Source: Cycas panzhihuaensis
Taxonomy: Eukaryota; Cycadophyta
Length of the DNA stretch: 64,000 bases
Direction: 5' to 3'
NCBI GenBank assembly: GCA_023213395.1
Contig: CM041465.1
Span: 20,274,001 to 20,338,000 of the forward strand
Shown: positions 1-10,850 of the stretch, piece after piece
Position numbering within the stretch: the stretch's first letter is position 1
Layout of the letters: every line of letters starts with the position of its first letter
The notes under the pieces: model-generated
What the model was told of the DNA's origin: nothing
The model's database searches: none
What the model saw: the letters and a program-made list of their open reading frames with translations, nothing else
Position numbers and translations under genes: made by a program

Positions 1-313
1 AGGGATATGATATGGTAAGGGATACGATAGATCGCATGAGATGAGTGGTGCTTAGGACAACACAGAGGTGCATAAGAGGGTTGTGGAGTGCCATAGGGTT
101 GCATGTCCCACTGATTGTCATAGGCTGAAAGAGTAACAACTAGTATGATCAAGTAAAAGGTACAAGGTGATCACTCAAGTGTGATAGTTAGTCATGCAAT
201 GAAATGATGCTTCTATTTACCTTTCTAGAGAAGTGGTAAGGTAAAGGATAGAAGTATATCTGCACTTACCTGCATCAACTTGCCAAGAACCCATTCCAGA
301 GAGGTGGGAAACA
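1..313 (-). repeat. Element B, end of the 3' LTR (cut by window start)
   Basis: The segment aligns by eye with the last 300 bases of element A's LTRs (near 3000..3302 and 16090..16384), including a CATAGGCT block and the closing GGGAAACA. On the minus strand the LTR therefore starts TGTTTCCC. It is followed at once by the spacer and antisense frame of element B. The outer end and its target-site copy lie outside the window. The match to B's other LTR at 25849..28685 is poor, so pairing the two is an inference from the continuous internal region. Confidence 0.7.
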
Positions 314-385
314 TAATCCAAAGAGGGGTACAACATATGACAGGAGAGAGTGGATAGCTTTTGATTGGTTTTTTGGTGTTTATAG

Positions 386-575
386 GCCATTCTCATGGTT
401 GATAACCAAGAGAGTATTAATATGTCTATGACGCGTTTTATAGAGATGATGTCTAGGTAGGAGAGGACAACCTTACAACATTGTGGGCTCTTAAAGGTGA
501 TCAACACCCCACAATATACATTAGATCAGCACCTACTATTTGACATAGTATCCCATTAGGACAGGTAGAGGTATG
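386..575 (+). pseudogene. Element B antisense PMD-like frame, N-terminal part (interrupted by element A)
   Basis: This is the first part of a frame that runs opposite to B's gag-pol and resembles the plant mobile domain. The reading begins AILMVDNQESI right after a TATAG at 381..385 and continues through an in-frame ATG at 422. It ends at 575, where element A is inserted, and resumes in the same frame at 16390 (VFHL motif). The same peptide region occurs in A (AVIVVENHENI, from 4269) and C (minus strand, from 36406). In-frame TAG codons interrupt it. The function of PMD proteins inside retrotransposons is not established; host PMD proteins such as MAIN and MAIL1 act in genome stability and transposon silencing. 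Confidence 0.75.
571..575. repeat. Target-site duplication of element A, left copy (GTATG)
   Basis: GTATG directly precedes the LTR start TGGAT at 576. An identical GTATG follows the other LTR end at 16385..16389. Keeping one copy restores the reading frame of B's antisense ORF, which independently confirms the junction. Confidence 0.95.
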
Positions 576-3302
576 TGGATATGCATCTATGGGATAGTCA
601 CCTAGATGAGTAGGAATAGTGAGGATGATCAATAGTGGTATCGAGGGTGTGGATAGAAATCTACAAGCAAAGTGAGTACCATGCAGGGCACCCCATGTGC
701 TAGAGCGTGAGTTTGGACCTGTGGATGATACCCAACTACCTAAGAATGGTTCCCCACCTTAGAGAGAAAGGGGGAAGGTGAGAGAGGTAGCCTGGATAGA
801 CTTAGGAGGAAAGTCCTCCCACCCTTGGATGGCCAGAAGGGGAGGAAGAGGATCCTCAAGGGTTTCCCTATGACGGAGGGAAACAAGTGGGAGCAAGGTA
901 GGTAATAGCCTAGGGTGCAACTAGGATCTTCTCAGTTATTTGGCCAAGCAAATAGAGCTGAGAAGAGGAGAAGGGAGTAGGAGTGGACAACAATCCCAAA
1001 ATCTCCCTTAATGGTTCGACCGAGAAGCTGAGAGTGATATGGCATGTGCAAGCAAACAAAATCAAACAAAAGACAAGCCAAAGGGGGGCAAGGATTAGGT
1101 TTGCAAGCTGAGGAAAAGGTGTAGGGAAAATCACCTAAAGTCCTTTCCTTAAGTGAATGTGGTGTATAAAGTGCAAATATATAAATATGAGTAAAGAGGT
1201 TAGTTTCCTTTTCTCTTTTATATTTGACCTATTTAACTAATGCATAGACCATAACTAAAAGCATGAAAAGGAAAGCGAAGGCAAAAGAAAGAAGTACATA
1301 CCTAGGAGGGTAGTGGCTGATAGGAGACCTCGTCCACACACCATGCACGTCCTCACCAAGCCATGGATGATGGAGGGACTTCCTTACCTTCCCCTTGCGA
1401 AAGGAAAAAAGAAAGGAAACAAAAGTGAAAGCAAAGAGCAAAACAAAAGAAACCTTACCCAGATTCAAGTGCTTAATACCTTTGCGAGAGCAACACGGCA
1501 ACTTGCACATGCACAAACCTATCCCTTCTAAGAAGGGGCTACAATAGATAATCTTTATACATGCAAGTGTATATAAGTACTGTTAACGTTAGAATGTTAA
1601 AAAAAGATAATTACTGCAACAAACTCTAAAAACCCTCTCTCAAACAGAGCTAGACACCAAGTGAAATGGTGCAAGGGAAGCCTCAAGATAGCTAAGCCTC
1701 CATTGAAATCTCCACATGACTTATAGACATAGCAAAGTAGCAGGTAAAAGCCACTAAGGACAGCCAAAGATGCCAAAGGAAAAGCAACAAAGTGTTGAGT
1801 GGTAAGTGGGATGCAGAGTTGTTATGGGTAGCAATCTGGTGCCCAAGCCCTTGCTAATGAGAACGAGGGATACTCAACAACACGAGGGACTCTACAAGGA
1901 TCTAAACAAGGGATGAGTAAGCCTAGAATTAATGCAGTAAGTGGTTGTATATGCTGATAATCCAGCGCTAGCCTAGGGCTTAATCTCTCCTAGTAATCTC
2001 AAGAAGAACATGGGATGAGAGAAGAGAAGGTGGGAAGGGATTACCCTTGGAGAGAAGGACTGAAAGGGGGGCTGCCCTACCTTACTCTCTTTACCCAACC
2101 TTGGGACTCTTCTCTCGCTATTCTCTTGAATAAAACTAGTAGTGGGAAGGTGGAGCCAAGAAGCAACAAGCAAGATACAATGGAAAGACAACTTTTCAAT
2201 GGTGAAAACTGAAGGAAATGAGTAAATAAAGCAAGAAATAGGTCCAAATAGGGAGTAACTCACCAAAAAATGGAAGAAAGAAGTTGGTAAGACCTATTGG
2301 GTAGATGTATGACAGACTTGGGCCTACTAACAGTAAGAAGGAGGGCCCCTGCAGGGGTTTGTAGGAGGCAAATCCAATGGACAACTGAAAGGAGTACTAC
2401 TATGTGAGTTGTGGAGGAATCAACACAAAAAACGCTTGATGGAACTTGGAGAGAGGCTTCCCATCATGGAAGCAAAGAGATGCAGGCATATCCTGGCCTA
2501 AGATTATAGGGAACGCAGGCCTGCAAAAACACTTGTGACAGAAGGAGCTGGAGAGAAGAAGTTGCAACAGAAGTCGTTATGTTTTTTGAGTAAAAATGAA
2601 CTAAGAAATCCCTCAAAATGATGAGGGTTTGAATACTTATACCCAACCCAGCCCTAAGAGGATGAATAGAGTGCAAATAGGGCTAAGGTGGATGTGAGAC
2701 CACATGGTAATTTCGTAGAAAAAGAAAAACTTACCTTGGCAAATTTTAAAAAATAATTGATGACAGTTGCACTACAGTAAACATCATGGTACCGCTAAAT
2801 TTATAACGGTGCAAGACCAAAAAGCTAGAATGGTAAAATTCTAGGTTCCGGGAGCTTTGGGGGATGATTTAACGGGCCTAGGAGGGGTTGGCCCTCCTGT
2901 CTAGGTGGCTGAGATAGTCCAAGAAGCACTGGACAGAGGCAAGCAAAGCATTGATGAGCAAAGAATCCCAGAATGAGGTGTTAAAAGCTCAAGGTTAAGG
3001 CATGAACGAATCATACGGACCAAAAGGGACTGAGGCAGTATGGAGACAATGCGAAAGGTTGTATAGTGCCATGGGGACATCTGCGTTACAGAGAGGTAGG
3101 TCCCACTGGGTCATCATAGGCTCACAATATGACAGGAAGCATGAATAGGCAACAAAATACAAAGTGAGCACGTAAAATGAAGTAAACAGTCATGTAGAGA
3201 GGCAATGCTTCTGTCAACCTTTCCAACGAAATGATGCAAGTGAAAAGGGAGAAGTATACCTAAGTCGATCTGTTCGTATCCATTCCCAGTAGCTAGGAAA
3301 CA
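576..3302 (-). repeat. Element A, 3' LTR (Ty3/gypsy, Tat type)
   Basis: A 2727-bp direct repeat of 13637..16384. It starts TGGAT and ends AAACA, so on the element's strand it runs TGTTTCC to ATCCA. Blocks at 582..760, 980..1090 and 1313..1530 match 13640..13820, 14041..14150 and 14398..14570. Differences from the partner LTR are mostly transitions; I estimate about 90 percent identity from a 180-base sample. Short reading frames inside it (for example 1313..1531) appear in both LTRs but resemble nothing known and are treated as chance. A GGTACC block lies near 2788. Confidence 0.93.
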
Positions 3303-3313
3303 CTACCCCCTTA
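3303..3313 (-). other. Polypurine tract of element A
   Basis: On the minus strand the bases abutting the 3' LTR read TAAGGGGGTAG. This is a classic plus-strand primer position. Element C has a related tract (AATGGGGTAG) directly before its LTR at 46150. Confidence 0.85.
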
Positions 3314-4095
3314 ACAGTAGAGCCTCACCACTCAGAAGCGTGGTGCAATGGCGAATACTAGCAACATAACTGTCAGTAGCACATGTGCATGTATGTATAT
3401 ATAAATCAAGATCGTAATAGGAGTCAAGGGTGCTGGCAAGTGTCGTGGAAGAATGCGTGGATATGAGGACAGAGATGGAGATAACATAGGGGCTGCCTAT
3501 GTGCCACTCAGGAATCAACCAGAAGCTAGAGGGATGAGGGGGCTACCCCTATCATAAAACGATGCAAGGAGAAGTGCATGATAAAGTCAGGTAGAAGAGA
3601 CAAGCGAATAAACCTGGTAGTCACCATAGATTAACCTCATTAGTGGCTAGCTTTCAGAGGTTCAAACAGATCACAAGGTGATATGCATGAAGGTATACAG
3701 AGGGAGATTAGACCATCAGATCAGAGTGAGGAGACAACTGTTGAGACCGTGAGAGCAAGATGATGACCACTAGGCCAGACCTAGTGAGTGGATCCTATAA
3801 AACCTAACCCATCTCACAATTTAAAGTTTGTTACTTTTTTATCAACTTTTGTGCATATTTTTGGCCCTATATGGGCGAGAAGTAGCCTCTTAGAGTCTGA
3901 ATTAGACCCAAAAAGAAACGAGACTGGGGCATTATGCAGCCTTGGTCCCAGTGAGTCTCGTCAGGCCTACCCAAGGAAAATTTTTGAGTTTTTAGTAGGG
4001 AAAAGCCCCCTTTTTGGGGGGGTGCCATTTGCACCATGGCAAAGATCGCGGTGCTGCAATCTTTGCTGCAAGGTCCCGATCACCGCGGGACTCAG

Positions 4096-4125
4096 GCTAA
4101 ACTTCATGGTACCATGAAGTTTAGC
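4096..4125. repeat. Perfect 30-bp palindrome upstream of the antisense frame
   Basis: The arm GCTAAACTTCATGGT is followed immediately by its exact reverse complement, so the centre is GGTACC. Similar GGTACC-centred, imperfect inverted sequences occur in element A's 5' LTR (15835..15885) and GGTAYC repeats occur in element C's LTR (46575..46640). Confidence 0.9.
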
Positions 4126-4266
4126 GCAGTGTAAAGGTAGAACTACAGAGAAAAAGGAGATGGGGGCCCGATGGGCCCTAAATCTCGATTAGGTGGAGCT
4201 AATAGGTAGTCAAAGGGATAGAGAGCCAAGTGTAGGCTAAGATCTAATCAGTTTTATGATGTTTGC

Positions 4267-4268
4267 AG
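4267..4268 (+). promoter_or_regulatory. Candidate conserved 3' splice site of the antisense frame (AG)
   Basis: In A the sequence is T-rich then TTTGCAG followed by GC; in B it is TTATAG followed by GC (381..387); in C (minus strand, 36405..36412) it is TTGAAG followed by GC. Protein similarity among the three starts directly after this AG. In A an in-frame TGA lies at 4257..4259 and in B the AG itself belongs to an in-frame TAG. This fits an intron acceptor better than an unspliced start, but the elements are decayed and no transcript is available. Confidence 0.45.
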
Positions 4269-6150
4269 GCTGTGATCGTGGTGGAGAACCATGAGAATAT
4301 AGGGATGGCCATGTTAAGCTTTATAGAGATGATGAGCAGGGAGGATAAGGTAGTCCTATAGAGATGCAGGTTGCTAAAGGTGGTGAGGACACCTCATTAC
4401 ATGTCAGACCATAGGTTACTGATAGATATAGTATTGCACTGGGATAGGAGGAGACACGTCTTCCACCTACCTCAGGTGAGAGACGTAATAGTGATACTGG
4501 GAGACATTAGGAGGATACTGGGGGTACCAGCGACTGGGAGGCCGGTGGCACTAGGAGCACTGTCAAGTAATGAGGCAGCACATAGAGAAGTAGTGATATT
4601 CTTTATAGGCTCAGATAGATGGGAGAGGCAAGGGATTCCTCTCCAGACTATGGTCATGTCAGGGATTCCTCATGTGAGGAAATTGATCACTTTATGCATT
4701 CTATTCCAGGTTTCCCATAAATAGAACTATAGGGACATCCCAGGAGGATGGATAGATGCAGTGTGCTGATGCAAGGTAGGCAAGAGAATGGACTGGGCCA
4801 CCCTGATAGCAGCAAACCTCATTGCACATCTAGATGGCATCAAGGTAGTAGGATGGGGAGGATTATTATATAGTACACTATTATAGTGTTGGTCCTTTGA
4901 TCATTTTGGATCAATAGTGTCGGTAGGGGGACCACACCCTATCATAGAGTGGGCCCCAATGGTACATAGGTGGAAGACAAGACTTAGAGGGATAGAGGAC
5001 CAGGCTCATGTCTGACACTCAATAGAGGCCACATCGCTAAACCTCCTCACCCTGGCAGATTATACAACAGATCCATACAATGTGGTGAGGTGGGGTAGTG
5101 ATGACAAGGTAGGAGGAGTAGGGATGATGATGGTGGAGATGGAGGTGATGGGGCTGACCCATCATGACCTCTAGGAGAGGTAGGTCCATCAGGGACATCA
5201 GGTGGAGGAGCAGGGCCATCTAGGACTGCCAGGGAAGAGGCAGTCCCATCAGGGGCTAAAGAGGTGAGAGGCCTAATGACTCGGGCTTGGAGGCTATAGA
5301 TCATGAGGAGATCTAGAGAGGTGATAGCAGATCTAGCCGCGGAGAGGAGAGAGGCCATAGTGGAGGAGGTACTGGCATCTGGTGGAGTGCCAGAGGAGGA
5401 GGCAGTCGCCTGAGTCGAGGAGCTGGCTGCCGCACTAGGTGAGACATAGTCATTTCCTGTCGTCATTTGAATGCAAGATAGATATGTTGATTTGGTTTGA
5501 TATCCATAGACATGTATTGATACATGATGTGTTGGATTGCAGGGATGGTAGATATGCAGAGGTTGGTAGAGGCAGTAGTCCGAGAGGTATTCCCTCAGGC
5601 CTACACGGAGGGATAACTTCCCATCCAGGTAGGAGATGAGCCCAGAGCGATAAGCGGTCATATGGTAGCATTTGCCCCACTGATACGGGCAAGGGCCATA
5701 TGGGCGGTAGAGTCTCAGGAGTACGAGGCACATGCGAGGCAGTAGTAGGCTGAGATGGATGCCATCCGAGCTAAGAGAGATGCCCTATAGGCGTAAGTAC
5801 AGGTACCAGAGGCTCAGGGAGGAGCTGGAGGGGACATGGGGAGCCATGTCTGGGTGATAGTGCTAGAGGAGAGACTCTGGGGGATAGAGGAGAGGCTTCG
5901 CCTCATAGAGATGGAGTGGGATCATATCTAGGTGTGATACGATCGACTGATCGAGGACATGGCATCAAGGTTAGCACAAAGTAGGATGCAGACTCACACA
6001 ATAGTGACGACCCCAAAGAGGCCATGGGATGAGGGGAACGAGGTAGGGAGCTCACGGAGACTCAGGAGGAGTCTCAAAGGGATGTGGTCCCTAGGGGAGA
6101 GATCACACTGACCAAGAGATGATACCCCAGGAGCAGGGCAGCAGTAGGAT
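4269..6150 (+). pseudogene. Element A antisense frame: PMD-like domain with coiled-coil tail
   Basis: This frame is opposite to A's gag-pol and lies between integrase and the 3' LTR. The first part reads AVIVVENHENI, passes an in-frame ATG at 4305 and an in-frame TAG at 4359, then is open to 4724. It carries motifs typical of the plant mobile domain: RRRHVFHLPQVRDV at about 4450..4491, then ILGDIRRILGVPATGRPV. Downstream the frame is broken by TAG, TGA and shifts. Near 5868..5980 it encodes LEERLWGIEERLRLIEME and YDRLIEDMAS, a coiled coil like the tail seen in B. Similar antisense PMD frames are known from plant Tat-type elements. Role unknown; the assignment to PMD rests on motif resemblance, not a database search. 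A 228-codon minus-strand frame at 5047..5733 is its shadow. Confidence 0.75.
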
Positions 6151-6798
6151 AGAGTATATACACTGTATTTATTTTTGATAGCGGAAAGCATAGACCCCTA
6201 GGGGGTCACCATATATAGAGTTAGATGATTGTACCCACCCTGCAAGGACACCGGCTTCCCACAGAGGATGTACCATACAATATGTATAATATAACACATG
6301 ATTTTTTATGTATATATAGAGATGGGGTGATTGATACCCTATTTTGATATGTAATGATGTGCATCATGATGTGTGATGGATGCTATACATGTTTGTTTAC
6401 ATGTTTACGTTATTTGTTTGAGATGCACATATTTCCTTTCATGCAGGGCCATATACCTAACAGAAGCACATACAACTACCATGAGAAGAGGTGATAGACA
6501 TATGTAGGGTGAGAAATAGCATGACACGCAGGTCTACATGTGAGCATAGTGGGATATGCAAAGGAAATACCATGCAAAAGGGGGAGTAATGATACTTCAA
6601 AGCATCGTCCTAACTAGGGGATACCCAAATAGGAGGACAAGGTCCCAAAGGAAATAGGAACAAGGGTTCCATGAGGAACCGAAGGAGATTTAAGAGGCCA
6701 TCCTAAGTTATCATTCCACCCATGGCTGGGAGGAATGGGAACGAACTTAAGATGGTAGTTTAGGCTCATTTCAGAGTGTGGGTGAGGTGATAGCAAGG
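6151..6798. other. Element A spacer between the antisense frame and integrase
   Basis: Non-coding in all frames by my reading. It includes a stretch around 6310..6360 (TATATAGAGATGGGG and following) that is conserved in B at about 18310..18350 and, in reverse, in C at about 34540..34570. This may hold 3' ends of both convergent transcripts; I see no clear signal. Confidence 0.5.
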
Positions 6799-7990
6799 TC
6801 ATGAGTAAAACTTCTTAAGGAATTTCTCGTTAACAGCTTTCTCAGATTTAAGACCTTTCAAGGTGGCAATCCTATAAGCTCCATTACTGAGGCTTTTGAT
6901 AATGACAAAGGGGCCAACCCATCTGGGCTTGAACTTGGCCAAGCGGTCATGAAGATACTCCAATTTAAGGACGTGGTCCCTGGGAAACAAAGGATGAGAA
7001 TGAAGATGTTTATCATAGGTCCTTTGTGAGCGGGCTTTGGATGCTAGGTTAGCCTAGTAGGTGGCTAAACATCTCTCATCCAAAACTTCAAGGTCAAGGA
7101 GGTGAGCCTGGCAGATCGACTCCTTATTGACGAGAGACCCCGAAGAGAAACACACGAAGAAGGAATCTCCACTTCCAATGGGAGTACCACCTCAGTACCG
7201 TAAACCAGGGAGAATAGGGTCATTCCCGTGGTGGAACAGATAGAGGTACAGTAAGCCCACAAAGCAAAAGGGAGCTGAAGGTGCTAATCTCTTTGAGACT
7301 AAGCAATAGTTTTCTTTAGGATATTAACGAGAGTCTTATTGAATAACTCTACTTGACCATTTTCCTGAGGATAGTAAGGATAACAAGTTCTGTGAGAAAT
7401 CTTGAACTTCTCACAAAGCTCATCCATCTCCTTGTTGCAAAAGGGGGTTCCATTGTCAGTGATTAGGACATTAGGAATCCCAAAATGACAAATGATATGC
7501 TGGGAAATGAAGGTAGCTATCGTCTTACCAGTGGTGGTAACTAGAAGGATGGCCTTTGCCCATTTGGTGAAGTATCCCATAGCAGTCAAGATAAACTTGT
7601 GCTACGACGAAGAAGGTGGAGAGATAGCCTTGATAAGGTCTAGCCCCCACTGAGCGAAAGGCCATGGAGATATGATGGAGTGAAGGGCCTTGAAAGGCAC
7701 ATGGGAGATGTTGGTGTGTTCCTGACATCGCTGACATCTCAAGGAAAAAGCATGGGCATCCTTGAAGAGGGATGGCTAATAGTAACCCATGTGGAGGATC
7801 CTTTAGGCCATGGACTGGCCCCCAAAGTGACCCCTACAAATACCATGGTGGCATTCGCGAAGTATTTGGTCAGCTTCATCGGTAGCGACACAATAGAGGA
7901 GGATCCCATCGAAGGGCCTCTTGTACAATACTTCATCCATGAGGAAGTATTGCCTAGCAAAAGTCTAGATACGAGATCTAACTTTACTAC
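6799..7990 (-). pseudogene. Element A integrase (Ty3/gypsy, Tat type)
   Basis: Read on the minus strand, the order is an HHCC zinc-binding region (ECHHGIC... then CQRCQEH, about 7870..7710), a catalytic core and a C-terminal module. The three acidic residues are visible: D in LDLIKA (7638..7640), D in ITDNGTPF (7455..7457), and E in GQVELFN (7347..7349), 36 codons after the second D, as expected for D,D(35)E. The C-terminal module has RWVGPFVI and GAYRIATL (6990..6799). In-frame stops occur near 7250 and 7590, and a small deletion near 7165 shifts the frame after EVEIPS. All catalytic positions survive, but the chain is broken, so the copy is not functional. Confidence 0.92.
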
Positions 7991-8000
7991 TAGTATTAGG

Positions 8001-9592
8001 GTAGTATTGCTGTTGCGTGAGATACTGCACAATGTCACCATACCACTTATTGTTGATGAGTGGATGGGGAGAGACGTCCTGAATAGTCAAGATGGACTCA
8101 TCAGGAAGGGAATCGTAAACAGGGGTATCGAGTGAGTTAGGAATAGGGGCATCTACGAGCTACTCAGCTACTACCATTCCTTTCTTTGATTTCTGGTTAA
8201 CGATATAAAGGTCAAACTCTTGAAGTAGGACAACCCAATGACTAGCCCTAACCATCAAGTCCGAACGAGTAAGTAAATATCGCAAGGGATCAGATTGGAT
8301 GGTCACCTTGGTGGTGTTACCAAGCAAGTAATATCTAAACTTCTTGGTCACGTGGACCAAGGAGAGACATTCCTTCTCGGCAGGAGAGTAATTAAGTTCG
8401 ACAGCCACGAGGGTATGGATGATAAAGTAAATGGCTCTTTTGACTCCTGAGTCATCCTTCTGAGCCAACATATCACCCAGGGACTCGTCAGTCACCGAGG
8501 TATAAAGAATGAAGGGCCTATCAAAACAAGAGGTACTAATGTAGAAGTGGAAGTGAGGGCTCCCTTGAGTCCTTCAAAATCTTGTTGGGCCTTATCAGAC
8601 CAAACAAATGGGGCCCCCTTCTTCAATAGGTTGGTTAAGGGTTTAGCGCTTTTGGCGAAGTCTGCCGGGAAGCGCTTGAGGAAACCAAGCCTACCTAGGA
8701 ACAACTTGATCTGTCATTGGGTCCTAGGAGGCAGCATATCAAGGATTGCCTTGACTTTATCAAGATCAATCTGGATTCCCTATTTTGACATAAGAAATCC
8801 AAGGAGTTTACTCAAAGTGACGGTAAACACACACTTGACTAGGTTTAGGCTAACATGATACTTGCGGCAACGCATAAAGATAGCTCGCAAGTTAGAGGGA
8901 TGATGGGCCCTAACATGTGAGAAACCCATCATGTCATCCATGAAAACCTCCAATGTGTTATCGATGAGGTCATGGAAGATGAAATGCATCGCTCTTTGAT
9001 AAGTAGCACTTGTATTTTTAAGATTGAAGGGCATTGCCTTGTAGGCAAAGGTACCCCACAGGGTGGTGAAGGCCGTCTTATGGCAGTCTTCGGGAGATAT
9101 CTGGATTTGGTTGTAGCCAGAGGAGCCATCCATCAAGGACATAACTTTGAATCCAGTGGTTCGATCAATGATTTAATCGATAAAGGGGAGTGGAAAATTG
9201 TCCTTAGGACAAGCATTGTTGATATCACAGAAATCGACGCATATGCGGATGGTCCTATTCTTTTTAGCAATGGGAATAATGTTGGATACCCACTTGGGGT
9301 AATCAATAAAAGTGATAAGTCCAACATCCAACAGCTTCTTGACCTCCATCTTAATGGCAGCCAAGAGCTTAGGGTGAAGAGGATGCTGCTTCTAGCACAC
9401 AAGACGAGCACCAAGAATGGTAGTAAGATTACGAGTGATAATGGAGGGGTCAATTCCCTTCATGTCAAAATAATCCCATGCAAAGATATCCTGTAACTCT
9501 TGGAACAAAAGGGAATACTCCCTTATCTCATCAGGAGAGCATTCCATCTCGACCTTATTGACCTTACCAGGGGCCAAGACTATGTCCTAGGT
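8001..9592 (-). pseudogene. Element A reverse transcriptase and RNase H
   Basis: The RT motifs appear in order: PKWVSNIIPIAKKN, IRICVDFCDINNACPKDNFP, MSLMDGSSGYNQIQ (about 9142), AMPFNLKNTSATYQRAM, then the catalytic box FMDD (8933..8944, usual YVDD). The SxMDGxSGYNQI form is typical of the Tat/Ogre lineage. RNase H follows at 8495..8160 with TDESLGDMLAQ, ELNYSPAEKECLSLV and KVTIQSDPLRYLL. Breaks: a one-base loss relative to B and C in a G run (plus-strand C run at 9595..9598) separates protease and RT frames; about two extra bases near 8528 separate RT and RNase H; stop codons lie near 9170 and 8780. Antisense frames at 8972..9496 and similar are shadows. Confidence 0.93.
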
Positions 9593-10850
9593 TGCCCCAT
9601 GCACATGGCATTCTCCTCCTTGAAATGGAGAGGGGCAAGGTCAACAGGAAGAGATGGAATAAGGGACGGGATTAGGTCAGCGAGTGTGGACCCAATCGTA
9701 AGAATCTTCTGGTGGTCAAGCCTATGGTGACGAGAAGGAAAGTTACGCATGGATCCTGCTAAGTGCTCAAGCAAGCCTTCATTGTCTTCGAAGTAATCCA
9801 CCCCATGGATGACCTTACTTTGAATAGATGAAGTGCTGGAGGAAGTAGGAGCAACAAGACCATGGTAGTCATCAGGTTGTCCAACGTCCTCAACAAACTC
9901 TAAGGGAGAGTTCGGAAGGGGCTCCTCGGAAGGAGCATAAGGAAGCTCCTTGAAGTCATCACCTGTGGGGGGTGATGAAGAGGAAGGACCAATCATAGAC
10001 GAGTCAAAACGTGCGATGATATGTGTCACAAAAAGATGACTAGTCTCACGTATGGGAGGAGCTCCAGGTTGGGACCTAAAACAAAGAGGACACATCCTAC
10101 TAGTGCGAAGGAAAGAAATATGGTGAAGACAATCCTCATCCTCATTGTGAGACTCATCGTCACTAAATGTAGCAAGGTACCCATAGCTCCCCACACCAAT
10201 AGGAGTAAAGTACGTAAGACTAGGACAAGAAGATGCGGGATCTTCTTCAATGTGAGATGGATCAGGTATGCCGATGGAGTAAGCTGAGGCATGAGTAGAA
10301 GGGCCTTGGCTTGCTTGGTTGATAGGGTGATTTTGTTTAGCAGGTGGGCATTTATGAGAGACAACCTTCATCCATCCATTATGGACGAATTTAAGTTGCC
10401 GACAGTGGGTCAAACATATAGCTCCCATCTGGTGAAGCCATGGTCGACCCAAGAGAAGGTTGTAGTCGATGTCGACGTCAAGGACTACAATGTCAGTGAG
10501 GACAGTCCTACCCTCGAGAGTGAGTGGGATCAAGACAGATCCCAATGGGGTCTTTTCACTACCATTGTAGCCCTAGCATCGCCATGGAATAAGTTCCAAG
10601 GCAGAAATACCAAGCTCTTGCATAACACGCAAGGGCATGGCATTAACGGAAGAACCATTATCAACAACGGTCCTTTACAGGATACATTTGGGTGTGTCAA
10701 TGGTGATAGTGAATGGGAAGTTCCATTGGCATTCCCTTTCATATGCAAGGGGAATGTCTTTAGGGTCAAAAGAAATAACAGGCTCATGGCTTTGGGTGAC
10801 ACCCAAAATGTGAATGGGCATGTCATTTGACCCTAAAGCTTCCAAAAGGA
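9580..10850 (-). pseudogene. Element A aspartic protease and linker
   Basis: The protease active-site motif reads VVDNGSSVNAMPL, with DNG at 10654..10662 instead of the usual DSG/DTG; DNG is common in Tat-type elements. The second conserved block is DYNLLLGRPWLHQMGA followed by LKFVHNG, as in this lineage. A long Ser/Pro/acid-rich linker then leads to FKEENAMCMG just before RT. The frame is open from 10545 to 9580, with stops at about 10673 and 10570 upstream. It shares the gag frame. B's equivalent has DNN at the active site. Confidence 0.85.

Larger units (their letters stand above)
3314..4268. other. Element A spacer between the 3' LTR and the antisense frame
   Basis: About 950 bases. The part next to the polypurine tract is homologous to the end of element C's spacer (45.9..46.15 kb). 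The rest includes a comparatively GC-rich block (3890..4200) with runs of C and G, a perfect 30-bp palindrome, and a T-rich stretch ending in TTTGCAG at 4262..4268. A 109-codon frame at 3788..4117 (+) resembles nothing I know. The region could hold a promoter, first exon or intron for the antisense frame; this is inference. Confidence 0.5.

Noticed and set aside
1313-1531. Frame repeated in both A LTRs (also 14398..14637), possible LTR-encoded peptide
   Set aside because: Lysine-rich low-complexity sequence, different starts in the two copies, no related protein known to me.
3788-4117. 109-codon plus-strand frame upstream of A's antisense ORF, possible first exon
   Set aside because: It ends in the palindrome, has no PMD-like features and no counterpart seen in B or C; kept only as a candidate regulatory region.
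5047-5733. 228-codon minus-strand frame downstream of integrase, a possible env-like gene
   Set aside because: It overlaps the PMD-like frame on the other strand, is repetitive Ser/Pro/His-rich, and has no equivalent in B or C; it is a shadow of the antisense ORF.
7680-8135. 151-codon plus-strand frame
   Set aside because: Antisense to the integrase zinc-binding region.
8972-9496. 174-codon plus-strand frame
   Set aside because: It lies exactly antisense to conserved RT motifs (FMDD, MDGSSGYNQ) on the minus strand.
9570-9600. Programmed ribosomal frameshift between protease and RT
   Set aside because: B and C are in one frame at this point, so the shift in A is a one-base loss in a homopolymer.
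10291-10830. 179-codon plus-strand frame
   Set aside because: Antisense to the protease and gag end; no own motif.
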